DNA of 6,064 bases from Deltaproteobacteria bacterium (GTDB taxonomy: Bacteria; Myxococcota; Myxococcia; SLRQ01): positions 1 through 6,064 of the forward strand of contig SKWY01000016.1 of the NCBI GenBank assembly GCA_007128675.1, written 5' to 3'. The notes under the pieces are model-generated. The model was not told the origin of the DNA, searched no databases, and saw only the letters and a list, made by a program, of their open reading frames with translations. This document shows, piece by piece, positions 1 through 6,064 of this stretch (position 1 is its first letter; every line of letters begins with the position of its first letter). The translations under genes were made by a program, and so were the position numbers.

Positions 1-586
1 CGCGGTCGCCGTGCTTCAGCGCCCCCGTCGGACACGAGGACACACAGGCGGGAGTCTTGCGGGACTGGACATGCCGGGCTCTCTTCTCATCGTCCAGAGC
101 ATCCTCGGTGCTGTGACCCTTGTTCAAGACATCGGGCACATGCGCGTCGCTTACTCGATCGATGCAGAAATCGCATTTGCGGATGAGCGAGACCGTCTTC
201 TCCCATTCCAAAGCGGGAACCCCAAAGGGGCATACGAGCTGACAGTACCGGCAGCCGATGCACTTGTTCTCATCGTAGGTAGTAGCGCCGTCATCCTGCC
301 TCTCGAGAGCCCCCACGAGACAAGCGGAAGCACACGATGGCTCTACACAATGCATGCACTGACGCCTCGCGAACACCCACTTTGGCTCCCCCCGTCCATT
401 CTCCATCTCGTTGAAGGTGACAAGGGAGTAGGTGTTCGAGGACAGCTTGGCGGGATTCTGATAGCCGCCAGGCCCCGCGAAGAAGGTCGTCTTCTCCGCC
501 GGGTTTCCGTTTTCTTCCTTGCAAGCCACCTGACAGCCCCGGCATCCAGTGCAAAGGGTCGTATCGACTAGGACAGCGCGACTCAT
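1..586 (-). CDS. fdhB: formate dehydrogenase iron-sulfur (beta) subunit, 3' end cut by window
   Basis: This is the electron-transfer subunit that takes electrons from the catalytic subunit through four [4Fe-4S] clusters. I translated 195 residues (MSRAVLVDTTLCTGCRGC...) before the frame runs off the window edge. Sixteen cysteines lie in four groups: Cys12/15/18/22, Cys77/80/85/89, Cys109/112/115/119, and a split group Cys138/141 with Cys181/185, followed by the usual P-T-G-A. This is the FdnH/HybA/DmsB ferredoxin-type layout. The last group is split by about 40 residues (142-180), longer than in E. coli FdnH. No signal peptide is visible, as expected for a subunit exported in complex with a Tat-bearing partner. 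The ATG overlaps the fdhA stop codon (ATGA), and a strong AAGGAGGT lies 6 bases upstream inside fdhA, so translation is probably coupled. Whether a C-terminal membrane helix exists (FdnH type) or not (soluble Desulfovibrio FdhB type) cannot be seen. Confidence 0.95.
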   Translation of the reverse strand, partial: MSRAVLVDTTLCTGCRGCQVACKEENGNPAEKTTFFAGPGGYQNPAKLSSNTYSLVTFNEMENGRGEPKWVFARRQCMHCVEPSCASACLVGALERQDDGATTYDENKCIGCRYCQLVCPFGVPALEWEKTVSLIRKCDFCIDRVSDAHVPDVLNKGHSTEDALDDEKRARHVQSRKTPACVSSCPTGALKHGDR

Positions 587-3500
587 GCCACACCTCCTTC
601 CGCCTTCTCGACGTCACAGAGGAAGGCCTTGTACTCGGGAATCATCGTGTTCGCGTCACCTACATGGGGCGTGAGAATGTTGGCTATGGCTCCCTTGCCA
701 AGCCCCATGAACCCGAAGTGATATGGGATGGTGACCTGATGCACGGCTCGCCCATCCACCAAGAAGGGCTTCACGCGCGCCGTCACGAGAGCATAGACCT
801 CGATGTCTCCTCGAATGGTCTTGATGCGCACCTTGTCGCCGTTTCGGATTCCCTTGCTGGCGGCCAGCTCACGGCTCATCTCAACGAAGTTGTCGGGTAC
901 GAGCTCGACGAGCCAGGGCATGTTACGAGTCATGCCGCCTGACTGGAAGTGCTCGGACACCCGAAGGGTGCAGCCGATGATCGGGTACTTGCTAGAATCG
1001 CCAATTTCGTCGGGACGCCAGACCTTCACCGCCGGCGAGAGGTTGGTGCCCGAAAGAAGGTTCTTCACCGGGCTCTCGAGAGGCTCGTAGTGCTCCGGGA
1101 AGGGCCCGTCGGTAAGGCCTGGAGAGAACAGGTTTGCCTGTCCATCGGGAAGCATGATGAACGAGCGCCTGCCCGCTGGGTTCAGCTCCCCTTCCTGCGT
1201 ATAAAGGGGCGGCCAGCCACCATCGGGAACGTCTCCTTTCCACTTGCCCTCCGACCAGTCGTATTCGACGACGGCCTTTCGAGGAGCATAGGGCCTACCG
1301 GCAAGATCGCAGGATGCCCGATTGTATAGGACGCGCCTGTTGACCGGCCAGCACCACGCCCAGCTCGAGTGCAGCGCGATGGGGTCCTCCTCCGGCCGCG
1401 AGCGCTGCCGCCGAGCCATCATGTTGCCGGCGTTCGTGTAGGAGCTGGTGTAGAGCCAGTTACCCGCCGACGTGGACCCGTCGCTCTGCAGCAAAGCAAA
1501 GGAAGGCACCAAATCACCTTTCTTGAACCTCTGATCGCCAATGACTCGATCCTCGAGGAAGCGACCGTTCACGTCCTTCGCAACCTCGTGGGTGTCGGGC
1601 TCATCCATATCTCCAACGGCCCAAGTGAGATCGACGATGGGTCCAGGGAAGGCCCCGCCATCACGCTCGTAAAGTGCCTTCACCTCTTTATGGAGCTGCG
1701 TCAAGATCCAGAGATCCGGCTTCGCATCACCTGGCGGCTCGATAGCCTTGTAACGCCACTGGCCCCAGCGGCCGGAGTTGGTGAGGCTTCCCTCTTTCTC
1801 CACGGAGGCCGCCGCGGGCAGCAAGAAGACCTCTGTCTGAATGGCCGATGGATCGGCTCCCGGCCTCTTCCAGAATGAAGCGGTCTCGGTCTCCCAGAGT
1901 TCGGCGACGACCAGCCAATCGAGCTTGTCCATGGCGGCATGCGCCACGTTGGAGTTGGGACCACCAACGGCTGGGTTCTGGCCAAAGACCATCAAGCCCT
2001 TCACTTCGTCGCGCAGCATCGCCTCGAACATGGCGATGTGAGAGTAGTTGCCCGCGATCTTTGGAAGGTAGTGATAGGCAAAATCGTTCTCGGAGGTTGC
2101 CTTATCGCCCCAAAAGGCCTTCAGCAGGCTCACCGTATACTTCGGGTAATTGCTCCACCAGTTGGCGCTCTGCGGATCAGCGGTCTGCGGAGCCTTGGCC
2201 AGGTAGGCCTCGAGAGACTGATCCTCGGCGGCAGGCGCCCTAAGATACCCAGGCAGAATGTGGAACAACAGAGCGTGGTCGGTGGAGCCCTGTACGTTGG
2301 GCATGCCACGAAGAGCGTTGATGCCGCCACCCGCCATACCGACATTGCCCATGAGAAGCTGCAGGACCGAGTAGACTCGAACGTTCTGTGTGCCATGGGT
2401 GTGCTGCGTGGTGCCCATGGCGTACATGATCGTCGCGCTCTTGTCCGGAGCATGCGTCGAGGTGAAGAGCTCGGCCACCTCGCGAAGCTTGTCGACGGGG
2501 GTCCCAGTAATCCTCGAGACCATCTCGAAGTCGTAGCGTGCATAGTGACGCCTGAGGTGCTGATAGACGCTGTCCGGGTGCTCGAGCGTGGGGTCCTTGC
2601 GAATCTGACCGTCACCGTCGGTCTGGAAGCGCCAATGCTCCCTGGTGTACCCACCGTCTCTTACCTCGCCGAACAAGCCATCGGTGAAGGCGTAGTCGGG
2701 ATCCACGAGGAAGCCCGCGTTGGTATGAGAGAGGACGTAGTCCTTTTGGATACGCCCCGTCTGAAGTGCATAGTTGATGATGGCGCCGATGAACGCGATA
2801 TCGGTACCAGACCGAATCGGCGCGTAGAGATCGGCCTGACTCGAGGTCCGCGTGTATCGCGGATCGACCGAGATTAGCTTGCCGCCGGCGTCCATGGCCT
2901 TTCGGACCCAGCGGAAAGAGATTGGATGATTCTCCGCTGCATTGGAGCCGATGATCAGAGCCACATCAGTGTTCTTCAGATCGGTCCAATGGTTCGTCAT
3001 CGCACCGCGACCAAACGAGGCGGCCAGACCGGCCACCGTTGAGCTGTGTCAAAGCCGGGCGTGGTGCTCGAGATAGACAGTCCCCATTGAGCGAGCAAAC
3101 TTGGAGAGCGCATAGCACTCCTCGTTGTCCATCGCCGAACCACCAAGGCTTCCGATGCCCATGGCGCGGTTCACGATGCGGCCTTGCTCGTCACGCTCCT
3201 CAAAGGTCTTGTCCCGCGTTTCCTTCATGCGCTCGGCGATTCGACGCATCGCGAAGTCCCAGTCCTTCTCCTCCCACCGGCTGGCACCAGGAGCTCTGTA
3301 TAGAACCTTCTTCGCGCGCTGATCACTGTTCCAGATCTGGCTCAACGCGGCGCCCTTGCTGCACATGGCCGCTTCGTTCACGGGATGATCGGGATCTCCG
3401 GTGAGATTGACCACCTTGCCGCCGGCTGTGGTGACCAGCATTCCGCAGCCAACGCTGCAGAATGGGCAAATCGTCGTCGTTACCTTTCCTCGAACCGGTG

Positions 3501-3618
3501 GCCTGGAGCTGGCGTATGCCTTGCTCGCGCCCAGGTTGATTCCAAAGAAAGTCTTGAGAAGACCGCTGGCTCCAGCGGCACCCGCCAAGGCGAGAAAGGA
3601 CCGTCTCCTCATCTCCAT
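583..3618 (-). CDS. fdhA: formate dehydrogenase catalytic (alpha) subunit, selenocysteine-containing, Tat-exported (FdnG-like)
   Basis: This subunit oxidises formate to CO2 at a Mo or W bis-MGD centre in the periplasm. The frame reads through TGA at 3049-3051 as Sec190, giving 1011 residues, close to E. coli FdnG (about 1015). The N-terminus is a Tat signal (MEMRRRSFLALAGAAG, then a hydrophobic stretch) with a likely cleavage after AYA36. A [4Fe-4S] site follows at Cys51, Cys54, Cys58 and Cys86, with the conserved Lys88 that links cluster and pterin. Sec190 is followed by the conserved His191. Further family motifs are the GTTQHTHGTQNVR region near 403-414, GNVGMAGGGINALRG, and a C-terminal molybdopterin-dinucleotide-binding domain from about 877 ending in NTMIPEYKAFLCDVEKA. 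I chose the ATG at 3618 because GGGAG lies 6 bases upstream and an in-frame stop lies nine codons further up; Met3 is too close to any Shine-Dalgarno. It overlaps fdhB by 4 nt. The metal (Mo or W) cannot be told from the sequence. Confidence 0.96.
592..599 (-). promoter_or_regulatory. ribosome binding site of fdhB, inside the end of fdhA
   Basis: On the minus strand AAGGAGGT lies just before TGTGGC-ATG, giving good Shine-Dalgarno complementarity and spacing. It fixes the fdhB start at 586 and supports translational coupling with fdhA, whose last codons (E-G-G-V-A-stop) contain the site. Confidence 0.8.
3014..3051 (-). promoter_or_regulatory. selenocysteine TGA codon with bacterial SECIS hairpin
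   Basis: The TGA at 3049-3051 begins the element. Downstream on the minus strand GGTGGCC (3037-3031) pairs with GGCCGCC (3025-3019) around a GGTCT loop (3030-3026). The lower stem extends as AAC (3040-3038) with GTT (3016-3014), leaving a TC bulge. Counting from the U of UGA, position 17 is U and positions 22-24 are GGU, separated from the UGA by 18 nt. These are the positions and identities recognised by SelB in E. coli fdhF. The hairpin also encodes conserved protein sequence (TVAGLAASF), so it serves both purposes. SelA, SelB and SelC are not in the window and must be encoded elsewhere. Confidence 0.93.
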
Positions 3619-3624
3619 CAGTGG

Positions 3625-3629
3625 CTCCC
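3625..3629 (-). promoter_or_regulatory. ribosome binding site of fdhA
   Basis: GGGAG on the minus strand lies 6 bases before the ATG at 3618. It favours this ATG over the in-frame Met3 codon at 3612. Confidence 0.6.
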
Positions 3630-3684
3630 GTTCACACTTGAGTTAGTGCAGTGTTGCAATGACACTCGACCGCAAGACGTGCGC

Positions 3685-3713
3685 AAGTTATGGCCCGTTC
3701 GAGATGGTGTCAA
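3685..3713 (-). promoter_or_regulatory. candidate sigma70-type promoter for fdhAB
   Basis: On the minus strand a perfect TTGACA (3713-3708) is followed after exactly 17 bases by TAACTT (3690-3685). The second box keeps the important first T, second A and last T of TATAAT. Transcription would start near 3678, leaving a leader of about 60 nt before fdhA. The position in the 273-bp gap suggests that the structural genes can be transcribed separately from the maturation genes upstream. The weak -10 box would suit activator control. This is a motif reading only. Confidence 0.45.
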
Positions 3714-3752
3714 GCACCGGTAGGCCTGGCATCCTCGAGGGATATCAAGCAC
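3710..3752 (-). repeat. pair of direct repeats GTGCTTGAYA overlapping and upstream of the fdhA promoter
   Basis: GTGCTTGA occurs twice on the minus strand, at 3752-3745 and 3717-3710, 35 bases apart. The matches extend to GTGCTTGATA and GTGCTTGACA. The second copy contains most of the -35 box of the candidate promoter. Two identical 8-mers so placed in a short gap could be binding sites for a regulator of fdhAB, though chance is possible. Confidence 0.35.
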
Positions 3753-3774
3753 GTGGCAAAACTGGAGGCGTGCT
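3748..3774. repeat. inverted repeat AGCACG-N15-CGTGCT upstream of fdhA
   Basis: Six-base perfect arms at 3748-3753 and 3769-3774 are separated by 15 bases, centred about 83 bases before the predicted fdhA start of transcription. The position fits an activator site. One arm overlaps the distal GTGCTTGA repeat. The arms are short, so this could be chance. No strong terminator was seen in the gap 3619-3891. Confidence 0.25.
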
Positions 3775-3891
3775 GACGTCAAATCACGATACACCGAGCG
3801 ACTACGGCGAGAGTCTCTTCATTCCCCAAATACTGATTCTCCAAGACGAATTGCTCTCCCCGCCGAGGGACTGGCCTAAACGCTGACTCGC

Positions 3892-5559
3892 TCATCCCTC
3901 CTTTTGGAGGATCGTCTCGAGGGCGGAAAAAAAGCGCTCGATTTCCCCCTTTTTCGTACGCCAGCCAACGGAGACCCGAAGCGCCCCACCTTCGAGCGTC
4001 CCCACCGTCTCGTGGGCCCAAGGGGCGCAGTGGAGTCCCGCACGGGCAGCGATTCCGTAATCGCGGTCCAGAATGGAAGCGAGTCGGTCGGCGTCCATGT
4101 GCCTGTGGGTCATGCTCACAAGCGGCACGCGGGGCACATCGGGACCAGGACCAAGAACCTCGAAGCCGAGATCCATCACGCCCCTTTGTAGGAGTCTCGT
4201 CAGCTCTCTTGTGTGCCCCATCATCTCTGCCCCGTGCTCCGACAAGAGCTCGGCGGCGGCACCAAGAGCCATCACTCCAGGAGAGTTGATCGTACCCGCC
4301 TCGTACCTGTCCGGACGGTTACGAGGCATCTGTAGCGATCCATCGCCTGCTCCCGTTCCCCCAATGATTTGCTCTCGAAGCTCGAGATCGGGCGAGAGAT
4401 AGAGCAGGCCCACGCCTTGGGGACCAAGAAGACCCTTATGCCCGGAGGCCGCATAGGCATCCACGCCAAGAGCCTCGAGATCGACGTCTACATGCCCGGC
4501 GGCCTGGGCTCCATCAACCAAGAGCACCGCGTCGTTCTCGTGAGCTATCTCCGCCATCTCCCCTATCATCTGTATCGTGCCCGTCACGTTGGAGGCATGC
4601 TGACAAATCACGGCCCTCGTGGGACTAGCCCGCACCTCCTTCTCCATGTCCCCAGGATCGACCAGCCCGGTACCGTCGGCGTTGACGACCACTACCTCGA
4701 CGCCCATGGAAGCAAGCTGCGCAAGAGGCATGGCGACGGCGTTATGCTCCATCGATCCCACAACCACCCTATCGCCAGGCTCCAAGAGCCCCTTCAACAT
4801 CAGGTTGCAGGCGGCCGTACACCCGGGTTGGAAGAGGAGATCCTGGGGTTGTGAGGCTCCAAGATAACCGGCGCACGCTCTTCGAGCCTGAGCGATCCTT
4901 CTCGAGGCGACAATCGCAACCGAATGGGCTCCCCTACCGGGATTGCCACCTAGATCCGCCATCGATCGACTCACCGCCTCCATCACCCGTGGCGGCTTCG
5001 GCCAAGACGTCGCGGCGTGATCGAGGTAGACGGAGCTTGTTCGGCCTTGCTTGCCATGGGGGCGAAGAAACTCGTCTTCAATCAGATCCGCCAAGCCCGA
5101 ATAATCATCCAGCGCGAATACCGGTGAGCACGAACGCTTCAACGAGCCCACATCGGTCACCAGCGCGAAGAGGTCCAAAGGGGCATAGAGAGGCTGCGTG
5201 GAACGCTCGGCTCGGACTACCTCGATCCTCGTGGGGGAGACGCGGCCGAAGCCTTCCGTCAGTAGAATATCCGCGTCCCTTGCGAGATCCGAAAGCTCGT
5301 CCAGGGTACGCTCTCGGTGGACGGCGCGAAACGAGCCCAGCCGGTTTGGAGCGCTGACCATCGTGATGACGGCCCCCGCCCGCGCATGTCGCCACGTATC
5401 CTTACCTGGCACGTCCACATCCGTCTCGTGCGCGTGGTGCTTGGCGGTTGCGACCTGAAAGCCTCGCCCGGAAAGCTCCGCTATCAAGCCCTCCAATAGC
5501 GTTGTGCGCCCAGAACCGCCGCGCCCAACCACAGAGACTATGGGGACCGGAAACTTCAT
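3892..5559 (-). CDS. mobB: MobB fused to a class V cysteine desulfurase
   Basis: Two enzymes share one 555-residue chain. Residues 1 to about 165 are MobB, the P-loop accessory of molybdopterin-guanine dinucleotide synthesis: GRGGSGRTT (12-20), the family AKHHAHETDVDVPGKD with TWRHARAGA, LTEGFGRVSPTRIEVVRAE, and a final DDYSGLADLI. The Walker A lysine is Arg18. After a short linker, residues 176-555 are a PLP-dependent desulfurase: YLDHAATSWPKP start, GSMEHNA, LLVDGAQAAGH (PLP-contacting Asp349), GHKG with PLP lysine Lys375, YEAGTINSPG, and RAGLHCAPWAH with active-site Cys511. The Cys context matches the SufS-like EF2568-type family (TIGR01977), one of whose members is linked to selenium-dependent Mo enzymes. 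I chose the ATG at 5559 because MobB proteins start just before the P-loop; in-frame TTG (5583) and GTG (5568) are alternatives, and the Shine-Dalgarno is weak. With fdhD upstream and fdhA downstream, it probably supplies sulfur through FdhD to the enzyme's cofactor (inference). Confidence 0.93.
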   Translation of the reverse strand: MKFPVPIVSVVGRGGSGRTTLLEGLIAELSGRGFQVATAKHHAHETDVDVPGKDTWRHARAGAVITMVSAPNRLGSFRAVHRERTLDELSDLARDADILLTEGFGRVSPTRIEVVRAERSTQPLYAPLDLFALVTDVGSLKRSCSPVFALDDYSGLADLIEDEFLRPHGKQGRTSSVYLDHAATSWPKPPRVMEAVSRSMADLGGNPGRGAHSVAIVASRRIAQARRACAGYLGASQPQDLLFQPGCTAACNLMLKGLLEPGDRVVVGSMEHNAVAMPLAQLASMGVEVVVVNADGTGLVDPGDMEKEVRASPTRAVICQHASNVTGTIQMIGEMAEIAHENDAVLLVDGAQAAGHVDVDLEALGVDAYAASGHKGLLGPQGVGLLYLSPDLELREQIIGGTGAGDGSLQMPRNRPDRYEAGTINSPGVMALGAAAELLSEHGAEMMGHTRELTRLLQRGVMDLGFEVLGPGPDVPRVPLVSMTHRHMDADRLASILDRDYGIAARAGLHCAPWAHETVGTLEGGALRVSVGWRTKKGEIERFFSALETILQKEG

Positions 5560-5590
5560 CTCGAACACTCTCTCTCGCTCCAAGACCTAT

Positions 5591-5621
5591 TTGGCGCCAT
5601 CAGTCCAGAGACTCGGCGCAA
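5591..5621 (-). other. stem-loop just upstream of the mobB fusion gene
   Basis: On the minus strand GCGCC (5619-5615) can pair with GGCGC (5598-5594), and inside this AGTC (5613-5610) pairs with GACT (5605-5602) around a TCTG loop. The hairpin ends 31 bases before the ATG at 5559. No T tract follows, so it is not a typical intrinsic terminator. It could mark an RNA processing or translation control site, or be chance in GC-rich DNA. Confidence 0.3.
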
Positions 5622-5686
5622 AAGGTAGCGCGGCCAGGACACCGGCCGCACTTCTCCAAGGCAATGCCGGTGGCCCGAGCACTCAC
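5600..5686 (-). CDS. possible 28-residue Cys-containing ORF (doubtful)
   Basis: A GTG-started frame between the 72-residue gene and the fusion gene reads as 28 residues ending in LEKCGRCPGRATFCAESLD. Three cysteines (13, 16, 23; CxxC plus one) could suggest metal binding. It has no Shine-Dalgarno sequence, and no upstream ATG exists in frame before a stop. The open frame itself continues eight codons above the GTG. It may be a real small protein, a decayed gene or a chance frame. I do not recognise it. Confidence 0.2.
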   Translation of the reverse strand: MSARATGIALEKCGRCPGRATFCAESLD

Positions 5687-5748
5687 GGGTCGCTTGCCGC
5701 GTCTTGGCGATCATCGGCCTTTGGTGGCTTTCGAGGCTAACCGCCACG

Positions 5749-5967
5749 CTAGAAACAACCCAGCTCGCAGCTCTTGACCTTGATTCCAACAGAGTCGGCG
5801 GCGGCTCCAGCTACTCGATAGGGTACGTTCAGCTCCTCTGCGAGGCTCCGCAACACAGCGCAGGTGATGCTCCCTTCCCTAGACTTTTCTTCGACTGCCT
5901 GCCGGAGCTGTGGGGTGACCTGCCTTTCGAGCGCTGGCTCGATATCCTTTTGGTTGTCTCTTGACAC
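5749..5967 (-). CDS. unrecognised 72-residue protein with HTH-like stretch and Cys-containing C-terminus
   Basis: I do not recognise this family with certainty. The protein starts at GTG and has a charged N-terminal half (MSRDNQKDIEPALERQVTPQ). A probable helical stretch follows: ITCAVLRSLAEELNVPYRVA (34-53), then GAAADSVGIK. The pattern LAEELNVPYRVAGAAADSVGI resembles a helix-turn-helix, two short helices around a turn. It ends in KSCELGCF, with Cys67 and Cys71 in a CxxxC arrangement close to the C-terminus. There is no signal peptide or membrane segment. Its GTG is 5 bases after the fdhD stop, and its Shine-Dalgarno (AAGGAGG) lies within the end of fdhD, so the two are cotranslated in one operon. 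A small regulator responding to metal or cofactor, or a maturation partner of FdhD and the downstream desulfurase, are both possible. These functions are guesses from context and motif shape only. Confidence 0.82.
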   Translation of the reverse strand: MSRDNQKDIEPALERQVTPQLRQAVEEKSREGSITCAVLRSLAEELNVPYRVAGAAADSVGIKVKSCELGCF

Positions 5968-5972
5968 TGCTC

Positions 5973-6064
5973 CTACCCTCCTTCCAATTCATTCAGGACG
6001 CGGTGGGGGTGAGTGTAGACGGTGAGGCGCCTTTTGCGGGCATAGCCGACAAGGGTAACGCCCA
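5973..6064 (-). CDS. fdhD: C-terminal end of FdhD, formate dehydrogenase sulfurtransferase (5' part outside window)
   Basis: The 29 residues visible before the stop read GVTLVGYARKRRLTVYTHPH and then RVLNELEGG. This matches the end of FdhD, where a G-x-x-L-x-G-F/Y-x-R strand is followed by a basic turn and YTHPxR (E. coli FdhD ends similarly). FdhD takes persulfide sulfur from a cysteine desulfurase (IscS in E. coli) and hands it to the bis-MGD cofactor, which activates formate dehydrogenase. Its catalytic CxxC loop lies outside the window. The short segment is diagnostic mainly with the context: a desulfurase and a formate dehydrogenase follow on the same strand. It heads the visible operon. 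Confidence 0.85.
   Translation of the reverse strand, partial: GVTLVGYARKRRLTVYTHPHRVLNELEGG
5977..5985 (-). promoter_or_regulatory. ribosome binding site of the 72-residue gene, inside the end of fdhD
   Basis: GGAAGGAGG on the minus strand lies in the last codons of fdhD (L-E-G-G), roughly 9 bases before the GTG at 5967. The strong site supports this GTG as a real start and implies coupling to fdhD translation. Confidence 0.65.

Noticed and set aside
1939..2877. 312-residue open frame on the plus strand
   Set aside because: It lies fully antisense to fdhA, whose protein sequence is clearly conserved. It has no recognisable motifs and is a codon-bias shadow.
3034..3051. fdhA as a pseudogene broken by a nonsense TGA
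   Set aside because: The TGA is at the catalytic selenocysteine position with flanking family sequence and a matching SECIS hairpin. The frame is intact on both sides.
3650..3690. Sigma54 promoter before fdhA, as in some formate dehydrogenase genes
   Set aside because: A TTGCA is present on the minus strand, but no TGGCAC-like box lies at the required distance upstream.
3841..3891. Intrinsic terminator after the MobB fusion gene
   Set aside because: Only a weak 4-5 bp stem (TCCC...GGGA) is visible, with no T tract. I cannot support a terminator, so read-through into fdhA remains possible.
3779..4021. 80-residue minus-strand frame across the end of the fusion gene
   Set aside because: Most of it is out of frame within the well-conserved desulfurase C-terminus, and it has no independent support.
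5556..5789. 77-residue minus-strand frame spanning the spacer
   Set aside because: It overlaps the end of the 72-residue gene and the start of the fusion gene in another frame, has arginine/serine-rich low-information content, and shows no family features.

Overview
The window carries part of a formate dehydrogenase locus read entirely on the minus strand. In transcription order (right to left) it holds: the 3' end of fdhD; a 72-residue unrecognised protein; a gene encoding MobB fused to a class V (group II-like) cysteine desulfurase; a 273-bp promoter-containing gap; fdhA, the selenocysteine-containing, Tat-exported catalytic subunit (FdnG-like, 1011 residues); and the first 195 codons of fdhB, the four-cluster iron-sulfur subunit. 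Both ends are cut by the window: fdhD lacks its N-terminal part and fdhB lacks its C-terminus.

The central reading decision is at 3049-3051. An in-frame TGA splits the catalytic subunit into what look like two open frames (3618 to 3049 and 3036 to 583). The residues around it (ARL-TGA-HSSTVAGLA) are the selenocysteine site of FdnG/FdhF-type enzymes. The TGA is followed at the right distance by a hairpin with a GGTCT loop and the U17, G23 and U24 known to matter for E. coli SelB. The two frames are therefore one gene and the TGA is Sec190.

The layout makes a maturation module plus an enzyme module. FdhD passes sulfur from a cysteine desulfurase to the Mo/W-bis-MGD cofactor of formate dehydrogenase, and MobB is an accessory to MGD formation. 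Here the desulfurase is physically joined to MobB and encoded between fdhD and fdhA. This suggests a dedicated protein that couples nucleotide-cofactor handling with sulfur (or possibly selenium) mobilisation for this one enzyme. The Walker A lysine of the MobB half is replaced by arginine, so its nucleotide chemistry may be altered. The small protein between fdhD and the fusion has a helix-turn-helix-like stretch and a conserved-looking Cys-containing tail (CELGCF), and is a candidate regulator or maturation factor.

The organism is a GC-rich bacterium (by eye) with a selenocysteine system and a periplasmic respiratory or syntrophic formate dehydrogenase. An anaerobe of the Desulfobacterota/deltaproteobacterial type would fit, but the window contains no phylogenetic marker and this placement is a guess. 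No RNA genes, insertion sequences, CRISPR arrays or attachment sites were seen.
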